From assembly GCA_021324365.1 (NCBI GenBank), contig JAJPJE010000046.1, positions 1-64,000 of the forward strand: a stretch of DNA of 64,000 nt, written 5' to 3'. The DNA is from Terriglobia bacterium (GTDB lineage Bacteria > Acidobacteriota > Terriglobia > Terriglobales > Acidobacteriaceae). Shown here one piece after another: positions 34,945 to 44,078 of the stretch. The notes under the pieces were generated by a model. It was not told the DNA's origin and searched no databases. It was given only the letters and a program-made list of their open reading frames with translations. Both the position numbers and the translations under genes were made by a program. The stretch's first letter is position 1, and each line of letters starts with the position of its first letter.

Positions 34945-35181
34945 ATGACCGACCAACAAGACGAGTTCCAGAACAAGGGTGCGGTAGAGCAAGGCAAACC
35001 GAAGCAGCCTACAAATACTTCCTTGAGCGGCCAGCTCGGTCATCGCGAGCAGAACCCGCTAGTCGAGGGCAATGACACAGATTTCCCTGAGCAAGGCAAC
35101 AGCCCTGAACACAGCGGCCAATCCAATGAACCGCCGGATCGCGGCATGCTTTTCGGACACCAAGCCTCGTCCCAGCCCTGA
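34945..35181 (+). CDS. small hydrophilic hypothetical protein
   Basis: 78 residues from the ATG at 34945. Nearly all residues are polar (Gln, Asn, Glu, Gly, Pro, Ser) with no hydrophobic core, so it is predicted to be disordered. No family is recognised. There is no convincing ribosome site, and the frame could be open by chance. A second hydrophilic frame (to 35260) overlaps its end. Confidence 0.35.
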   Translation: MTDQQDEFQNKGAVEQGKPKQPTNTSLSGQLGHREQNPLVEGNDTDFPEQGNSPEHSGQSNEPPDRGMLFGHQASSQP

Positions 35182-35260
35182 TCGCGATATCGTTGACCAG
35201 GATCCCGGCGAGCGCCAGAAAGAGAATCAGGACGAGAAGGACGATCCATTAGCGGCTTAG

Positions 35261-35345
35261 ATTTTTTTCTGAAGGTGCGCGCCTTCAGGTGCGCCGAGGA
35301 GCCAATTTTTTCAGCTCTGCTTTAGCGACTGAGGAAGTCGTTCGA
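35261..35345. repeat. REP-like intergenic element, degenerate second copy
   Basis: Contains the hairpin TGAAGG/CCTTCA (35270-35275 with 35282-35287), a direct repeat GGTGCGC, and then CTGCTTTAGCGACTGAGG. The TGAAGG-GC block followed by GCTTTAGC-N-GAGG matches the order seen in 28655-28720. It lies between the small hydrophilic ORF and korB; the remaining bases to 35437 hold nothing I can name. Confidence 0.4.
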
Positions 35346-35437
35346 GGTTGTCATCATTCCTGAGGGGACTTCAGCCTTCGAAGAATCCAGGTCTTCGATT
35401 TCTTCCGCAGGCTCTCACGCTTGCCGTGAACTTGCAA

Positions 35438-36484
35438 TTACTTCAGCCGTTCCATGCACTCGGCCAGCACTTCCCTCGACGGACGCACGCGCTCTTCCGG
35501 CAAGGTCGCCAGGGGCTCCTCTGTCATGTTTAATAATTCCATGAACGTCGGCTGTTTGGTGTTGATGTAGAACACTCCTGTCAGGATTTCGCCATCCTCG
35601 TGCGCCTGGGCTACTCGCCTCAATGCTTCGATCTTGTTTGTCGGATCGTAGTCCTCCTCCAGCTTGTGCAACCGCAGCCGCGATCCGTCGTGCATGGTGA
35701 CATCGACTGTTTCACCCTCTGCATACTCGACATCGATTTCCTCAAAGGACGGCACAAACGTGATGTCATGCAGCGGCTCTTCGTGGTCCTTGGTGAACTT
35801 GTACGATTTCGTCGAGCCTTCGTGATCGTTGAACGTCACGCATGGCGAGATCACATCGAGCATCACCGTTCCCTTGTGCGCGATTGCCGCCTTCAGCATC
35901 GCCGTCAGTTGCTTCTTGTCTCCTGAGAACGATCGACCCACGAACGTCGCACCCAACTGGATCGCCAGTGCACATGTATCAATCGGCGGTAAGTCGTTAA
36001 TCACACCGGTCTTCAGCTTCGATCCCAAATCCGCCGTGGCCGAAAACTGGCCCTTCGTGAGCCCATAAACGCCGTTGTCCTCGATGATGTAGATCATGGG
36101 AATATTGCGCCGCATTAGATGCACGAACTGGCCGATTCCGATCGATGCCGTATCACCATCTCCGCTGACCCCAATCGCGACAAGGCCCTGGTTCGCCAGC
36201 AATGTCCCAGTCGCAATCGACGGCATTCGCCCATGCACACTATTGAAGCTGGGCGACCGGCTCATGAAGTACGCCGGGCTTTTCGACGAACACCCGATAC
36301 CGGAGAGTTTCGCTACCCGGGTCGGATCGACGCCCATTTCAAACATCGCGTCGATAATTCGCTCAGAGATCGCATTGTGCCCGCAACCTGCGCACAAAGT
36401 CGTCTTTCCACCCTTGTATTCGACTACCGTAAGGCCGATGTTGTTCGTCTTTGGCGTCCCGGTTGAACTCGGTATCGTTCCCAT
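35438..36484 (-). CDS. korB: 2-oxoacid:ferredoxin oxidoreductase subunit beta
   Basis: The TPP- and Fe-S-binding subunit, 348 residues. Cluster cysteines are in CAGCGHNAI (Cys31, Cys34), GIGCSSKSPAYF and ISPCVTFNDHEGS. The TPP motif is SGDGDTASIGIGQFVHLMRRN, followed by IEDNGVYGLTKGQ. With KorA it converts 2-oxoglutarate (or a related oxoacid) plus CoA to the acyl-CoA and reduced ferredoxin, reversibly. Its ATG shares bases with the korA stop (TAATG), so the two are coupled. The substrate is most likely 2-oxoglutarate by similarity. Confidence 0.9.
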   Translation of the reverse strand: MGTIPSSTGTPKTNNIGLTVVEYKGGKTTLCAGCGHNAISERIIDAMFEMGVDPTRVAKLSGIGCSSKSPAYFMSRSPSFNSVHGRMPSIATGTLLANQGLVAIGVSGDGDTASIGIGQFVHLMRRNIPMIYIIEDNGVYGLTKGQFSATADLGSKLKTGVINDLPPIDTCALAIQLGATFVGRSFSGDKKQLTAMLKAAIAHKGTVMLDVISPCVTFNDHEGSTKSYKFTKDHEEPLHDITFVPSFEEIDVEYAEGETVDVTMHDGSRLRLHKLEEDYDPTNKIEALRRVAQAHEDGEILTGVFYINTKQPTFMELLNMTEEPLATLPEERVRPSREVLAECMERLK

Positions 36485-38322
36485 TACTTCCCCTCCTGAG
36501 ACGCAATCTCGCTGGTAATGCTGCGCGCATCAATCGGCAGCCCATCGTAATTGCGCACCGACCGCAGCTTTTCGGTCTGCTCCGCCGCCAAATCCAATTT
36601 CAGCAGTTGGAACATCTGTGCGTCGCGGTTCTGGTCGATGATGTACACGCGATCATGCTTCGCAATGAACTCATGCACCTCCGCGCTAAACGGATACGCC
36701 CGCACCCGCAGGTAGTCCAGTTCCACTCTATGTTCCTTGCGCAACTGATCACGGCTCTCGCCTGTAGCGTAATGCGACGTGCCATATGCGATCACCCCAA
36801 CTTCCGATGTTCCATTCACCACCAGTTGCGGCTTCGGCACCAGCGTCCGCAAATACTCAAACTTCCGGTTCAATCGATCCATGTTGTTGCGGTAGTCGTC
36901 TGGGCGCTCGCTATACTGTCCCTTCTCGTTGTGTCCGCTACCGCGTGTGAAATACGCCGACGCCGGATGCGAATTGCCCGGAATCGTTCGATAACCAATG
37001 CCGTCGCCGTCCACGTCCTTGTACCGGGCAAATCCTCCCAACCGATCGCGATCTTCCTTCGACAGCACCTTTCCCCGTTTGATCGGCGTGGTCGGATACT
37101 GGAACTGATCGGCCATCCAGTTGTTCATTCCCAGATCCAGATCTGACAAGACGAACACCGGCGTCTGCGCCAGTTCCGCGAGATTGAATGCATCCTGCGC
37201 CATAGTGAAGCACTCTTCCGGCGACGCTGGGAATAACAGCACGTGCTTGGTGTCTCCGTGAGAAAGGAACGCCGTCGACAGCAGATCACCCTGCGCCGTA
37301 CGAGTCGGCAATCCGGTTGATGGTCCCACACGCTGAATGTCCCAAATCACTGCCGGAACCTCGGCGTAGTATCCAAGTCCGGTGAACTCCGACATCAATG
37401 AGATTCCCGGGCCCGAAGTCGCCGTCATTGATCGCGCTCCAGCCCAGGCAGCCCCAATTACCATGCCCACAGCGGCCAGCTCATCTTCCGCCTGAACGAT
37501 AGCGAAAGTAGCTTTCCCGTCAGCGCCAATGCGGTACTTCTTCATGTAATCAATGAGTGATTCCACAAGCGATGACGATGGCGTAATCGGATACCACGTA
37601 ACCACTGTTACGCCCGCAAACATGCAGCCCAGCGCGGCCGCCGAGTTCCCGTCGATGATGATCTTCCCCCGGTTCTCGTCCATGCGCGAGATCCAGTACG
37701 GATCCATTTTCTCGATCGTCGCCACGGCATAGTCATAGCCGGCTTTCACGGCGTTCACGTTCAGATCGGCGGCTTTCTGTTTCTTGCCGAACTGCCGTCG
37801 GATCGCCTTTTCCACTTCGGTCATGTCGAGGCCAAGCAGGTGCGCAGCCACGCCGACGTACACCATGTTCTTCACCAGCTTGCGCAGCTTCGCTTCCGGG
37901 CAAACTGTCGCGGTAATCTTGTCAAACGGAACCGGATAGAAAGTCAGATCGGTGCGCACCGCATTCAGTTTCAGAGGCTCGTCATAGAGAACCGCCGCAC
38001 CTGCTGCCAACACCTTTACATCTTCGATTGCGGTCTCCGGGTTCATCGCGATCAGGAAATCCACTTCCTTTTTTCGAGCGATGTAGCCGTTCTTGTTTGC
38101 GCGAATCGTGTACCAGGTTGGTAGTCCCGCGATGTTAGAAGGAAACAGGTTTTTGCCGGAGACCGGCACGCCCATCTGGAAGATCGTACGTAGCAGAACC
38201 GTATTGGCCGACTGGGAGCCCGAACCGTTTACCGTCGCTACTTGCAGGCTGAAATCATTCACGATCCGGCTACCTGCAAACTGTCCGGTCGAGCCATGTA
38301 CCGCTAAATCCGTAGTGGCCAT
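36484..38322 (-). CDS. korA: 2-oxoacid:ferredoxin oxidoreductase subunit alpha (gamma-alpha fusion)
   Basis: 612 residues, the fused form: an N-terminal gamma domain (about 20-190, GSGSQSANTVLLRTIFQMG) followed by the alpha pyrimidine-binding domain (GNSAAALGCMFAGVTVVTWYPITPSSS, EDELAAVGMVIGAAWAGARSMTATSGPGISLM). The YPITPSS motif is diagnostic of the family. It lies upstream of korB in an operon. Its promoter region (38323-38489) holds a widely spaced perfect inverted repeat. It may link the TCA cycle to ferredoxin under low oxygen. Confidence 0.91.
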   Translation of the reverse strand: MATTDLAVHGSTGQFAGSRIVNDFSLQVATVNGSGSQSANTVLLRTIFQMGVPVSGKNLFPSNIAGLPTWYTIRANKNGYIARKKEVDFLIAMNPETAIEDVKVLAAGAAVLYDEPLKLNAVRTDLTFYPVPFDKITATVCPEAKLRKLVKNMVYVGVAAHLLGLDMTEVEKAIRRQFGKKQKAADLNVNAVKAGYDYAVATIEKMDPYWISRMDENRGKIIIDGNSAAALGCMFAGVTVVTWYPITPSSSLVESLIDYMKKYRIGADGKATFAIVQAEDELAAVGMVIGAAWAGARSMTATSGPGISLMSEFTGLGYYAEVPAVIWDIQRVGPSTGLPTRTAQGDLLSTAFLSHGDTKHVLLFPASPEECFTMAQDAFNLAELAQTPVFVLSDLDLGMNNWMADQFQYPTTPIKRGKVLSKEDRDRLGGFARYKDVDGDGIGYRTIPGNSHPASAYFTRGSGHNEKGQYSERPDDYRNNMDRLNRKFEYLRTLVPKPQLVVNGTSEVGVIAYGTSHYATGESRDQLRKEHRVELDYLRVRAYPFSAEVHEFIAKHDRVYIIDQNRDAQMFQLLKLDLAAEQTEKLRSVRNYDGLPIDARSITSEIASQEGK

Positions 38323-38355
38323 TAACTGAGCACGCCTTTCCTACTGAATGGATGT

Positions 38356-38437
38356 TTCCCCACGAGGTATGACTTAAATTATAAAGGCTGGTATCACTTA
38401 GCGAGGATGCCTTGGCAGTTAGCGTACCCGTGGGGAA
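38356..38437. promoter_or_regulatory. korA promoter region with widely spaced inverted repeat
   Basis: TTCCCCACG (38356-38364) and CGTGGGGAA (38429-38437) are a perfect nine-base inverted repeat with centres 73 bases apart. Between them the minus strand reads TATAAT (38383-38378). The repeats may be two operator sites flanking the korAB promoter, or a long-loop hairpin after accA. Confidence 0.4.
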
Positions 38438-38489
38438 GCCAAATGGTAAGCCATCCATCCCGAACGGGATTATGTAACTGCGGCAGGAA

Positions 38490-39446
38490 TTAGACTTCCG
38501 TGAAGAACTGGGCCATGGTCCGGAATTTCTCGTAACGCGAATTCACCAGTTCTTCTGGCGAAAGCTGCTTCAGCTCACCCAAATGCTTCTGCAGCCACTG
38601 GTCCAGGAAAGCGGCTGCGCCATCGTGATCGCAATGCGCTCCTCCCGGCGGCTCCGGAATGACATCATCGATAATTCCAAGTTCGGTCAAGTCTTTCGCA
38701 GTAATTTTCATGGCTTCGGCGGCCAGTTCTTTCTTACTCGAATCGCGCCACATGATCGACGCGCAACCCTCGGGTGAAATCACCGAGTAGACCGAGTTTT
38801 CCATCATCAGTACCCGGTTGGCGACCGCGATCGCCAGTGCGCCACCGCTTCCACCTTCACCAGTGATTGCCGTGATCACCGGAACCCGCAACCGTGCCAT
38901 CTCCCGCAAGTTGAGTGCAATCGCTTCAGCCTGGCCACGTTCTTCGGCGCCGATTCCCGGATACGCTCCCGTGACATCGATGAGCGTAAAAATCGGCCGT
39001 CCAAACTTCTCTGCAAACTTCATGGCTCGAATTGCCTTCCGGTATCCCTCCGGGTTGGGAGATCCGAAATTCCTCTGAACCTTTTCTTTAGTCGTGCGGC
39101 CCTTTTGTGTACCAACAACCAGCACTTCTTCTCCGTGGAATCGTGCCATCCCGCAGACCATCGCCGCATCATCGGCGTAGCGACGATCACCATGGACTTC
39201 GCTCCAGTCCGTGAAAATGCGTTCGACGAAATCTAACGGATACGGGCGCTGTGGATGCCGAGCTAGCTCTGCCCGCTGCCAGGGACCGAGGCTCTGGTTG
39301 ATCTGCTTGCGCAGACCATTTACCTGCTCCTGCAGCGACTTCAAATGCCGATGCGCTTCCTCGTTATCGCGTGCCAGCGGTTCCAGTTGCGCGATCTGTT
39401 TCTCGATTTTTTCCAATTCCTGCTGGGCCTTCGTCGCCGTTTCCAT
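38490..39446 (-). CDS. accA: acetyl-CoA carboxylase carboxyltransferase subunit alpha
   Basis: Part of the carboxyltransferase that makes malonyl-CoA for fatty acid synthesis. 318 residues from the ATG at 39446, the usual AccA length; the frame is open to 39548 but the extra residues are not AccA-like. The N-terminal coiled coil (KAQQELEKIEKQIAQLEPL) and the body with HGDRRYADD, GGMARF-type strand, FTLIDVTGAYPGIGAEERGQ and GEGGSGGALAI are typical. accD is not in the window. Confidence 0.93.
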   Translation of the reverse strand: METATKAQQELEKIEKQIAQLEPLARDNEEAHRHLKSLQEQVNGLRKQINQSLGPWQRAELARHPQRPYPLDFVERIFTDWSEVHGDRRYADDAAMVCGMARFHGEEVLVVGTQKGRTTKEKVQRNFGSPNPEGYRKAIRAMKFAEKFGRPIFTLIDVTGAYPGIGAEERGQAEAIALNLREMARLRVPVITAITGEGGSGGALAIAVANRVLMMENSVYSVISPEGCASIMWRDSSKKELAAEAMKITAKDLTELGIIDDVIPEPPGGAHCDHDGAAAFLDQWLQKHLGELKQLSPEELVNSRYEKFRTMAQFFTEV

Positions 39447-39580
39447 CTGATTTAGGTGTCCATCCGCGGAGTCGCTTCGGATCTGCTCCAGTTCGGAGCC
39501 GAGCAAATCGCATACCAGTGCCAGTCCGGTTGCTGCCACAGCGCACATCCTTTTGGGAGAGCCGTCACGAAAACGGCGGG

Positions 39581-42500
39581 TTATTCAACTACGCGGACAC
39601 TGCCTCGTCCACACAGTTCCTCAACGCGTGTAATGAACGCCTGGTCCGGCATAACATTATAGCCGTCAGCCTCCATTATCACCATGAAGTCCCCCACCCG
39701 TTCCAGATCAAATAACAGCCGGGCTTCTCCTTTGTGTGCTGCCAGTACAGTGTGCAACTCGTCGATGAGTTCGCAGGTGGTTGTTTCTAAAGGAATCTTG
39801 AGTCGCAGAGTGCTCGCCAGCTTGGGTTTGGCGTCCTCCAGTGCAGTGATGTCGCTGACCATCAGCTTGGGATTCGAGCCCTCCTCCACTCGTACCGATG
39901 CGCGCACCAGCACTGGAACTTCCAGTTTGAGCCTCTCCTGCAGGCGCTTGAAGTTATCGGAGAACAACAGGAAATCGATCTTCCCGGTCATATCCTCCAG
40001 CGTGCCCTGCGCATAGAGATCGCCCTTTTTGGACTTGGCAATCTTATGGCCCGTAATCACGCCTCCTGCGCAGATCGACTCATCCCGCCCGGTGGACTGC
40101 TTCATGGCACAAATATCTTCGATCGTGAGCGCGCGGAAATCTTTCAGCTTGTTAAGATACTTCTCCAGCGGATGGCCAGTGATGAAGAATCCGAGAATCT
40201 CTTTCTCAAAAGCCAGGCGCGTGTGCTCATCCCAATCAGGGACTTCCGGCAACGTATCGTTTCCGTTCGCGGTAGCTGGCATATCGTCGAAGACCCCGAA
40301 AAGCCCATGTTGGCCCGATTCTGCATCGCGCTGTGCCTTTTGAGCGCGTTCGATCGCCTTATCCAATGCGGTCATCAGCTGATTGCGCCGGCCGAGTGAA
40401 TCCATTGCGCCGCTCTTGATCAGCGATTCCAGTACGCGCTTGTTCAACAGGCGCAGATCAACCTTCTCGCAAAACTGGTAGATCGTAGTGAACTTCCCCA
40501 ACTCCTTGCGCGCGGTCACGATCGACTCGATCGCATTGTGCCCGACGTTCTTTACTGCAGCCAGGCCAAACCGTATCGCCTGCCCGTGAGGCGTGAAGTT
40601 TGCGTCGCTGACATTGATATCGGGCGGCTCCACCGCGATTCCCATGTCGCGGCATTCGTTGATATATTTCACGACGTCGTCCGTATTACCCGTAACTGAG
40701 GTCAGCAGCGCCGCCATGAACTCCACCGGATAATGCGTCTTCAGATATGCCGTCTGATACGCCAGCACTGCATACGCCGCCGAGTGGGACTTGTTGAATC
40801 CATATCCCGCAAATTGCTCCATCAGGTCGAAAATCTTCTCAATCTTCTTCTGTGGGAACTTGCGTTCCTGGGCGCCTAGCACGAAGCGCTCGCGCTGCTT
40901 TGCCATCTCTTCGGCGTTCTTCTTGCCCATCGCGCGGCGGAGCAGATCGGCTTCCCCGAGCGAGTATCCAGCTAGCCGGTTGGCAATCTGCATCACCTGC
41001 TCCTGATACACGATCACGCCCAGCGTCTCTTTCAGTACTGCTTCCAGTTCGGGCAGCTCGTACTCGATCTTCTTGCGTCCGTGCTTGCGATCGACGAAGT
41101 CGTCAATCATTCCGCCCTGGATCGGCCCCGGACGGTACAACGCATTCAATGCTGTCAGATCTTCAATGGAATTTGGTTGATATTTCCGCAGCACATCGCG
41201 CATGCCGTGCGATTCAAACTGGAAGACACCAGACGTCAGCCCGCTGTGAAAGACCTTCTTATAGGTCTCCTCGTCATCAGTCGGCAGCTTTTGTAGGTCG
41301 ATATCTTCGCCCCGCGTCTGCTTGATCAGCTTCAGCGCATCATCGAGGATTGTCAGCGTCGTCAGCCCAAGGAAGTCCATCTTGAGAAGCCCGAGCTTCT
41401 CGATCGCCTTCATGTCGTACGCGGTGACGATTTCCTCGTTTTTCGTCAGATGGACCGGAACTAGATCCGTCAACGGCTGCGGTGAGATCACCACGCCCGC
41501 CGCATGCACACCCGAATTGCGAACTAGTCCTTCAAGCTTCTTCGCGGTATCGATGATCTGCCGTACCTGCTGCTCGTTTTCATAGGCCTGCGCCAGTGGC
41601 GGAGAATCCTGCAGTGCCTGGTCAATCGTGATGTTCAGAGTGGTCGGGATCATCTTCGCGATCCTGTCCACCTCCGCGTACGGCATGTCCATGACGCGGC
41701 CCACGTCCTTGATCGCCGCTTTCGCCGCCATGGTGCCGAACGTGATGATCTGCGCCACATTCTCGCGCCCATATTTTTCGGTGACGTACTTGATGACCTC
41801 GCCGCGGCGGTTCATGCAGAAGTCGACATCAATATCAGGCATGCTGACGCGCTCAGGATTGAGGAAGCGCTCAAACAGCAACTCGTTTTGCAAGGGATCG
41901 ACGTCCGTAATCGACATGGCATAAGCGACCAGCGAACCCGCCGCCGATCCGCGCCCCGGTCCCACAGGAATACCGTGCTCTTTCGCGTAGCGAATGAAAT
42001 CCCACACGATCATGAAATAACCGGGAAACTTCATTTGCTTGATGATCTGGATCTCCCAGGAGAGCCGCTGCTCGTAGTCGCTGATCTGGTGCTTCAGCCG
42101 ACCTTCGGCCTGCAGCTCGCGCAGCAGGTTCAAGCGTTTTGCAAAGCCTTCCCGACACACTCGCTCAAAGTAGCTGTCGATATCCATTCCCGCAGGTACA
42201 TCGAAACGCGGAAACGGATTGCTCACCTTGTTCAGCTTGAAATTGCAGCGCTCGGCGATGTCGAGCGTTCGCTTGAGCACATCGGGCTCGCTGCCGAAGA
42301 CCTTTTCCATTTCCTCGTAGCTCTTCACGAAGAACTGGTTCGTCTGGAACTTCATGCGGTTTTCTTCCGCAACCGACTTGCCGGTCTGTATGCAGATCAT
42401 CACGTCCTGCGCGTGCGCGTCGTCTTCGCACAGATAGTGACTGTCGTTTGTGGCAACGGCGGGTAGGTCCAGTTCTCGCGCGATGCGGAACTGATCGCTC

Positions 42501-43066
42501 AGGATTTTGTGTTCCTGCGGAAGCCCCTGGTTCTGCACCTCAATGAAGAAGTTTCCCTCGCCGAAGATGTCGTTGAAAGTAGCGGCGGCCTTCTTCGCAG
42601 CCTCGTACTTCCCTTCCATCAGGTTCTCCGCGACTTCACCCTTCAGACACCCGGAAAGTCCAATCAGCCCCTTGCTGTGCTCCGCGAGGAAGCGCTTGCT
42701 GATACGAGGCTTGTAATAGAAGCCATGCAGTGACGCCTCCGACGTAATCTTCACCAGATTGCGATATCCCTCTTCGTTCTCCGCCAGTACCAGCAGATGG
42801 TTATACGTATCGCCTTCCGGCGCCATCCGCTCGGTGTCATGATCTTCTTTCTTGCAGATATACAGCTCGCACCCGATGATCGGTTTAATGCCCTCGTTCT
42901 TCGCTGCGTTGTAGAAATTTACCGCGCCGAAGATATTGCCATGATCAGTCATGGCGACCGCCGGCATCCCAAGCTGCTTTACACGCTTGACAAGCTTGTC
43001 GACGTCACAGGCGCCATCCAGGAGGGAATAATCCGTGTGCAGGTGCAAGTGAACAAATTGGGACAT
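39581..43066 (-). CDS. dnaE: DNA polymerase III subunit alpha
   Basis: The replicative polymerase catalytic subunit, 1161 residues. The N-terminal PHP domain starts HLHLHTDYSLLDG. The polymerase active site has GPGRGSAAGSLVAYAMSITDVDPL and PDIDVDFCMNRRGEVI (two catalytic Asp), with a third Asp in the palm. A helix-hairpin-helix region and an OB fold (CAGGVITGHKIAKSKKGD) lie near the C terminus. Length and domain order fit DnaE1. It is separated from accA by about 135 bases. Confidence 0.95.
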   Translation of the reverse strand: MSQFVHLHLHTDYSLLDGACDVDKLVKRVKQLGMPAVAMTDHGNIFGAVNFYNAAKNEGIKPIIGCELYICKKEDHDTERMAPEGDTYNHLLVLAENEEGYRNLVKITSEASLHGFYYKPRISKRFLAEHSKGLIGLSGCLKGEVAENLMEGKYEAAKKAAATFNDIFGEGNFFIEVQNQGLPQEHKILSDQFRIARELDLPAVATNDSHYLCEDDAHAQDVMICIQTGKSVAEENRMKFQTNQFFVKSYEEMEKVFGSEPDVLKRTLDIAERCNFKLNKVSNPFPRFDVPAGMDIDSYFERVCREGFAKRLNLLRELQAEGRLKHQISDYEQRLSWEIQIIKQMKFPGYFMIVWDFIRYAKEHGIPVGPGRGSAAGSLVAYAMSITDVDPLQNELLFERFLNPERVSMPDIDVDFCMNRRGEVIKYVTEKYGRENVAQIITFGTMAAKAAIKDVGRVMDMPYAEVDRIAKMIPTTLNITIDQALQDSPPLAQAYENEQQVRQIIDTAKKLEGLVRNSGVHAAGVVISPQPLTDLVPVHLTKNEEIVTAYDMKAIEKLGLLKMDFLGLTTLTILDDALKLIKQTRGEDIDLQKLPTDDEETYKKVFHSGLTSGVFQFESHGMRDVLRKYQPNSIEDLTALNALYRPGPIQGGMIDDFVDRKHGRKKIEYELPELEAVLKETLGVIVYQEQVMQIANRLAGYSLGEADLLRRAMGKKNAEEMAKQRERFVLGAQERKFPQKKIEKIFDLMEQFAGYGFNKSHSAAYAVLAYQTAYLKTHYPVEFMAALLTSVTGNTDDVVKYINECRDMGIAVEPPDINVSDANFTPHGQAIRFGLAAVKNVGHNAIESIVTARKELGKFTTIYQFCEKVDLRLLNKRVLESLIKSGAMDSLGRRNQLMTALDKAIERAQKAQRDAESGQHGLFGVFDDMPATANGNDTLPEVPDWDEHTRLAFEKEILGFFITGHPLEKYLNKLKDFRALTIEDICAMKQSTGRDESICAGGVITGHKIAKSKKGDLYAQGTLEDMTGKIDFLLFSDNFKRLQERLKLEVPVLVRASVRVEEGSNPKLMVSDITALEDAKPKLASTLRLKIPLETTTCELIDELHTVLAAHKGEARLLFDLERVGDFMVIMEADGYNVMPDQAFITRVEELCGRGSVRVVE

Positions 43067-43161
43067 GGGAACTACTTCAATTGTAGTGGCCGTATAGAGA
43101 CCTGAGAAGCCGCACGAGAAATGCTTTGTGGAAATCGAGGCACAATGGAGGCCGCTATTGC

Positions 43162-43968
43162 TTAGGACTTGGCCAGCAATCTGGCAAAAAGTCCCTTCTT
43201 CTTCTCTGCCGGTTCGACGCCCACCGCCCGTAGAACTCTTTCGACATCAGCTTCCCCCAGCGGTTCCCGGTCCTTATTGATCCGGATCATCTCCTGATAT
43301 CCGGTGTACCGGTCAAGGCAGTAGAAGCAGTCGCTCATGTGCTGCTCTGCCAGTTCGCGTTCACGCCAGGTGATTTGCCCATTTACCAGGTTGTTGTATG
43401 TGCGCAGCGCAAGACACTGCTCGCCTTTGGTCTGCTCTGCCGATTCCATCAACGCTCGGGCTGACACCGTGAAAGCCGCGCTGCTCGCTTCTGGCAGAAC
43501 TTCCGCCAAGCGATTGTCGGCGATCTCTTTTACCGCGTTTGCTGTGGCCTCGGCATTCATCATCATGGGTGCGATCTGCTGCGCGTTGTAACCCTTCACG
43601 AACAGCCAGAGCAGTTGCCGCTCCACCACCGGCAGATCCTTAACCACTTCACTGAACTGATCCAGCGAAATTTCGGGCTTCGGAAGGCGCGCAACCGATC
43701 GTCCGTAGGCAAACACCAACTCTCGGAACGACATCGCAAACTCGCGCTCATTCTGGAATCTCAGCTGACGGAACCATTCGCAGCCATTGGCATACGCGCG
43801 CGCGAACACCCCAATCACATGCTGCTCGATGTCAGGCGACAATGACGGAAAGTAATGTATCAGCAGAGTTCGTGCAACCGGGGCATAATCGCGGACGAAG
43901 TCGTGCCATCCGCTCCGCTCGGCGCGCGCGCACTCTTCCGCCATGCTGAATATGGTACGAACTGCCAT
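43162..43968 (-). CDS. putative sigma-like / anti-sigma zinc-finger fusion protein
   Basis: 268 residues. The first 160 resemble a diverged ECF sigma factor: a helical region-2-like part (IEQHVIGVFARAYANGCEWF) and a region-4-like part (LPVVERQLLWLFVKGYNAQQIAPMM). Residues about 185-225 look like an anti-sigma zinc finger with H-x3-C-x2-C (His210, Cys214, Cys217). No membrane helix follows. Sigma and anti-sigma are normally separate genes. Alternatively the N terminus is an unrelated helical domain. No partner gene is adjacent. Confidence 0.6.
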   Translation of the reverse strand: MAVRTIFSMAEECARAERSGWHDFVRDYAPVARTLLIHYFPSLSPDIEQHVIGVFARAYANGCEWFRQLRFQNEREFAMSFRELVFAYGRSVARLPKPEISLDQFSEVVKDLPVVERQLLWLFVKGYNAQQIAPMMMNAEATANAVKEIADNRLAEVLPEASSAAFTVSARALMESAEQTKGEQCLALRTYNNLVNGQITWRERELAEQHMSDCFYCLDRYTGYQEMIRINKDREPLGEADVERVLRAVGVEPAEKKKGLFARLLAKS

Positions 43969-44078
43969 CCCAGTACAGTTTTACCTTGTGAAGACGCCAG
44001 CTTCAACTCTCACCAGCGCAATGGAAGCTTCCAGCAGTGAATGGCAGATAAGGACATGCGACATCACACTTCCCTCAG

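Noticed and set aside
34731-35075. 114-codon plus-strand frame
   Set aside because: Arginine/serine-rich product with no domain, no ribosome site, and it would run through the orphan hairpin region.
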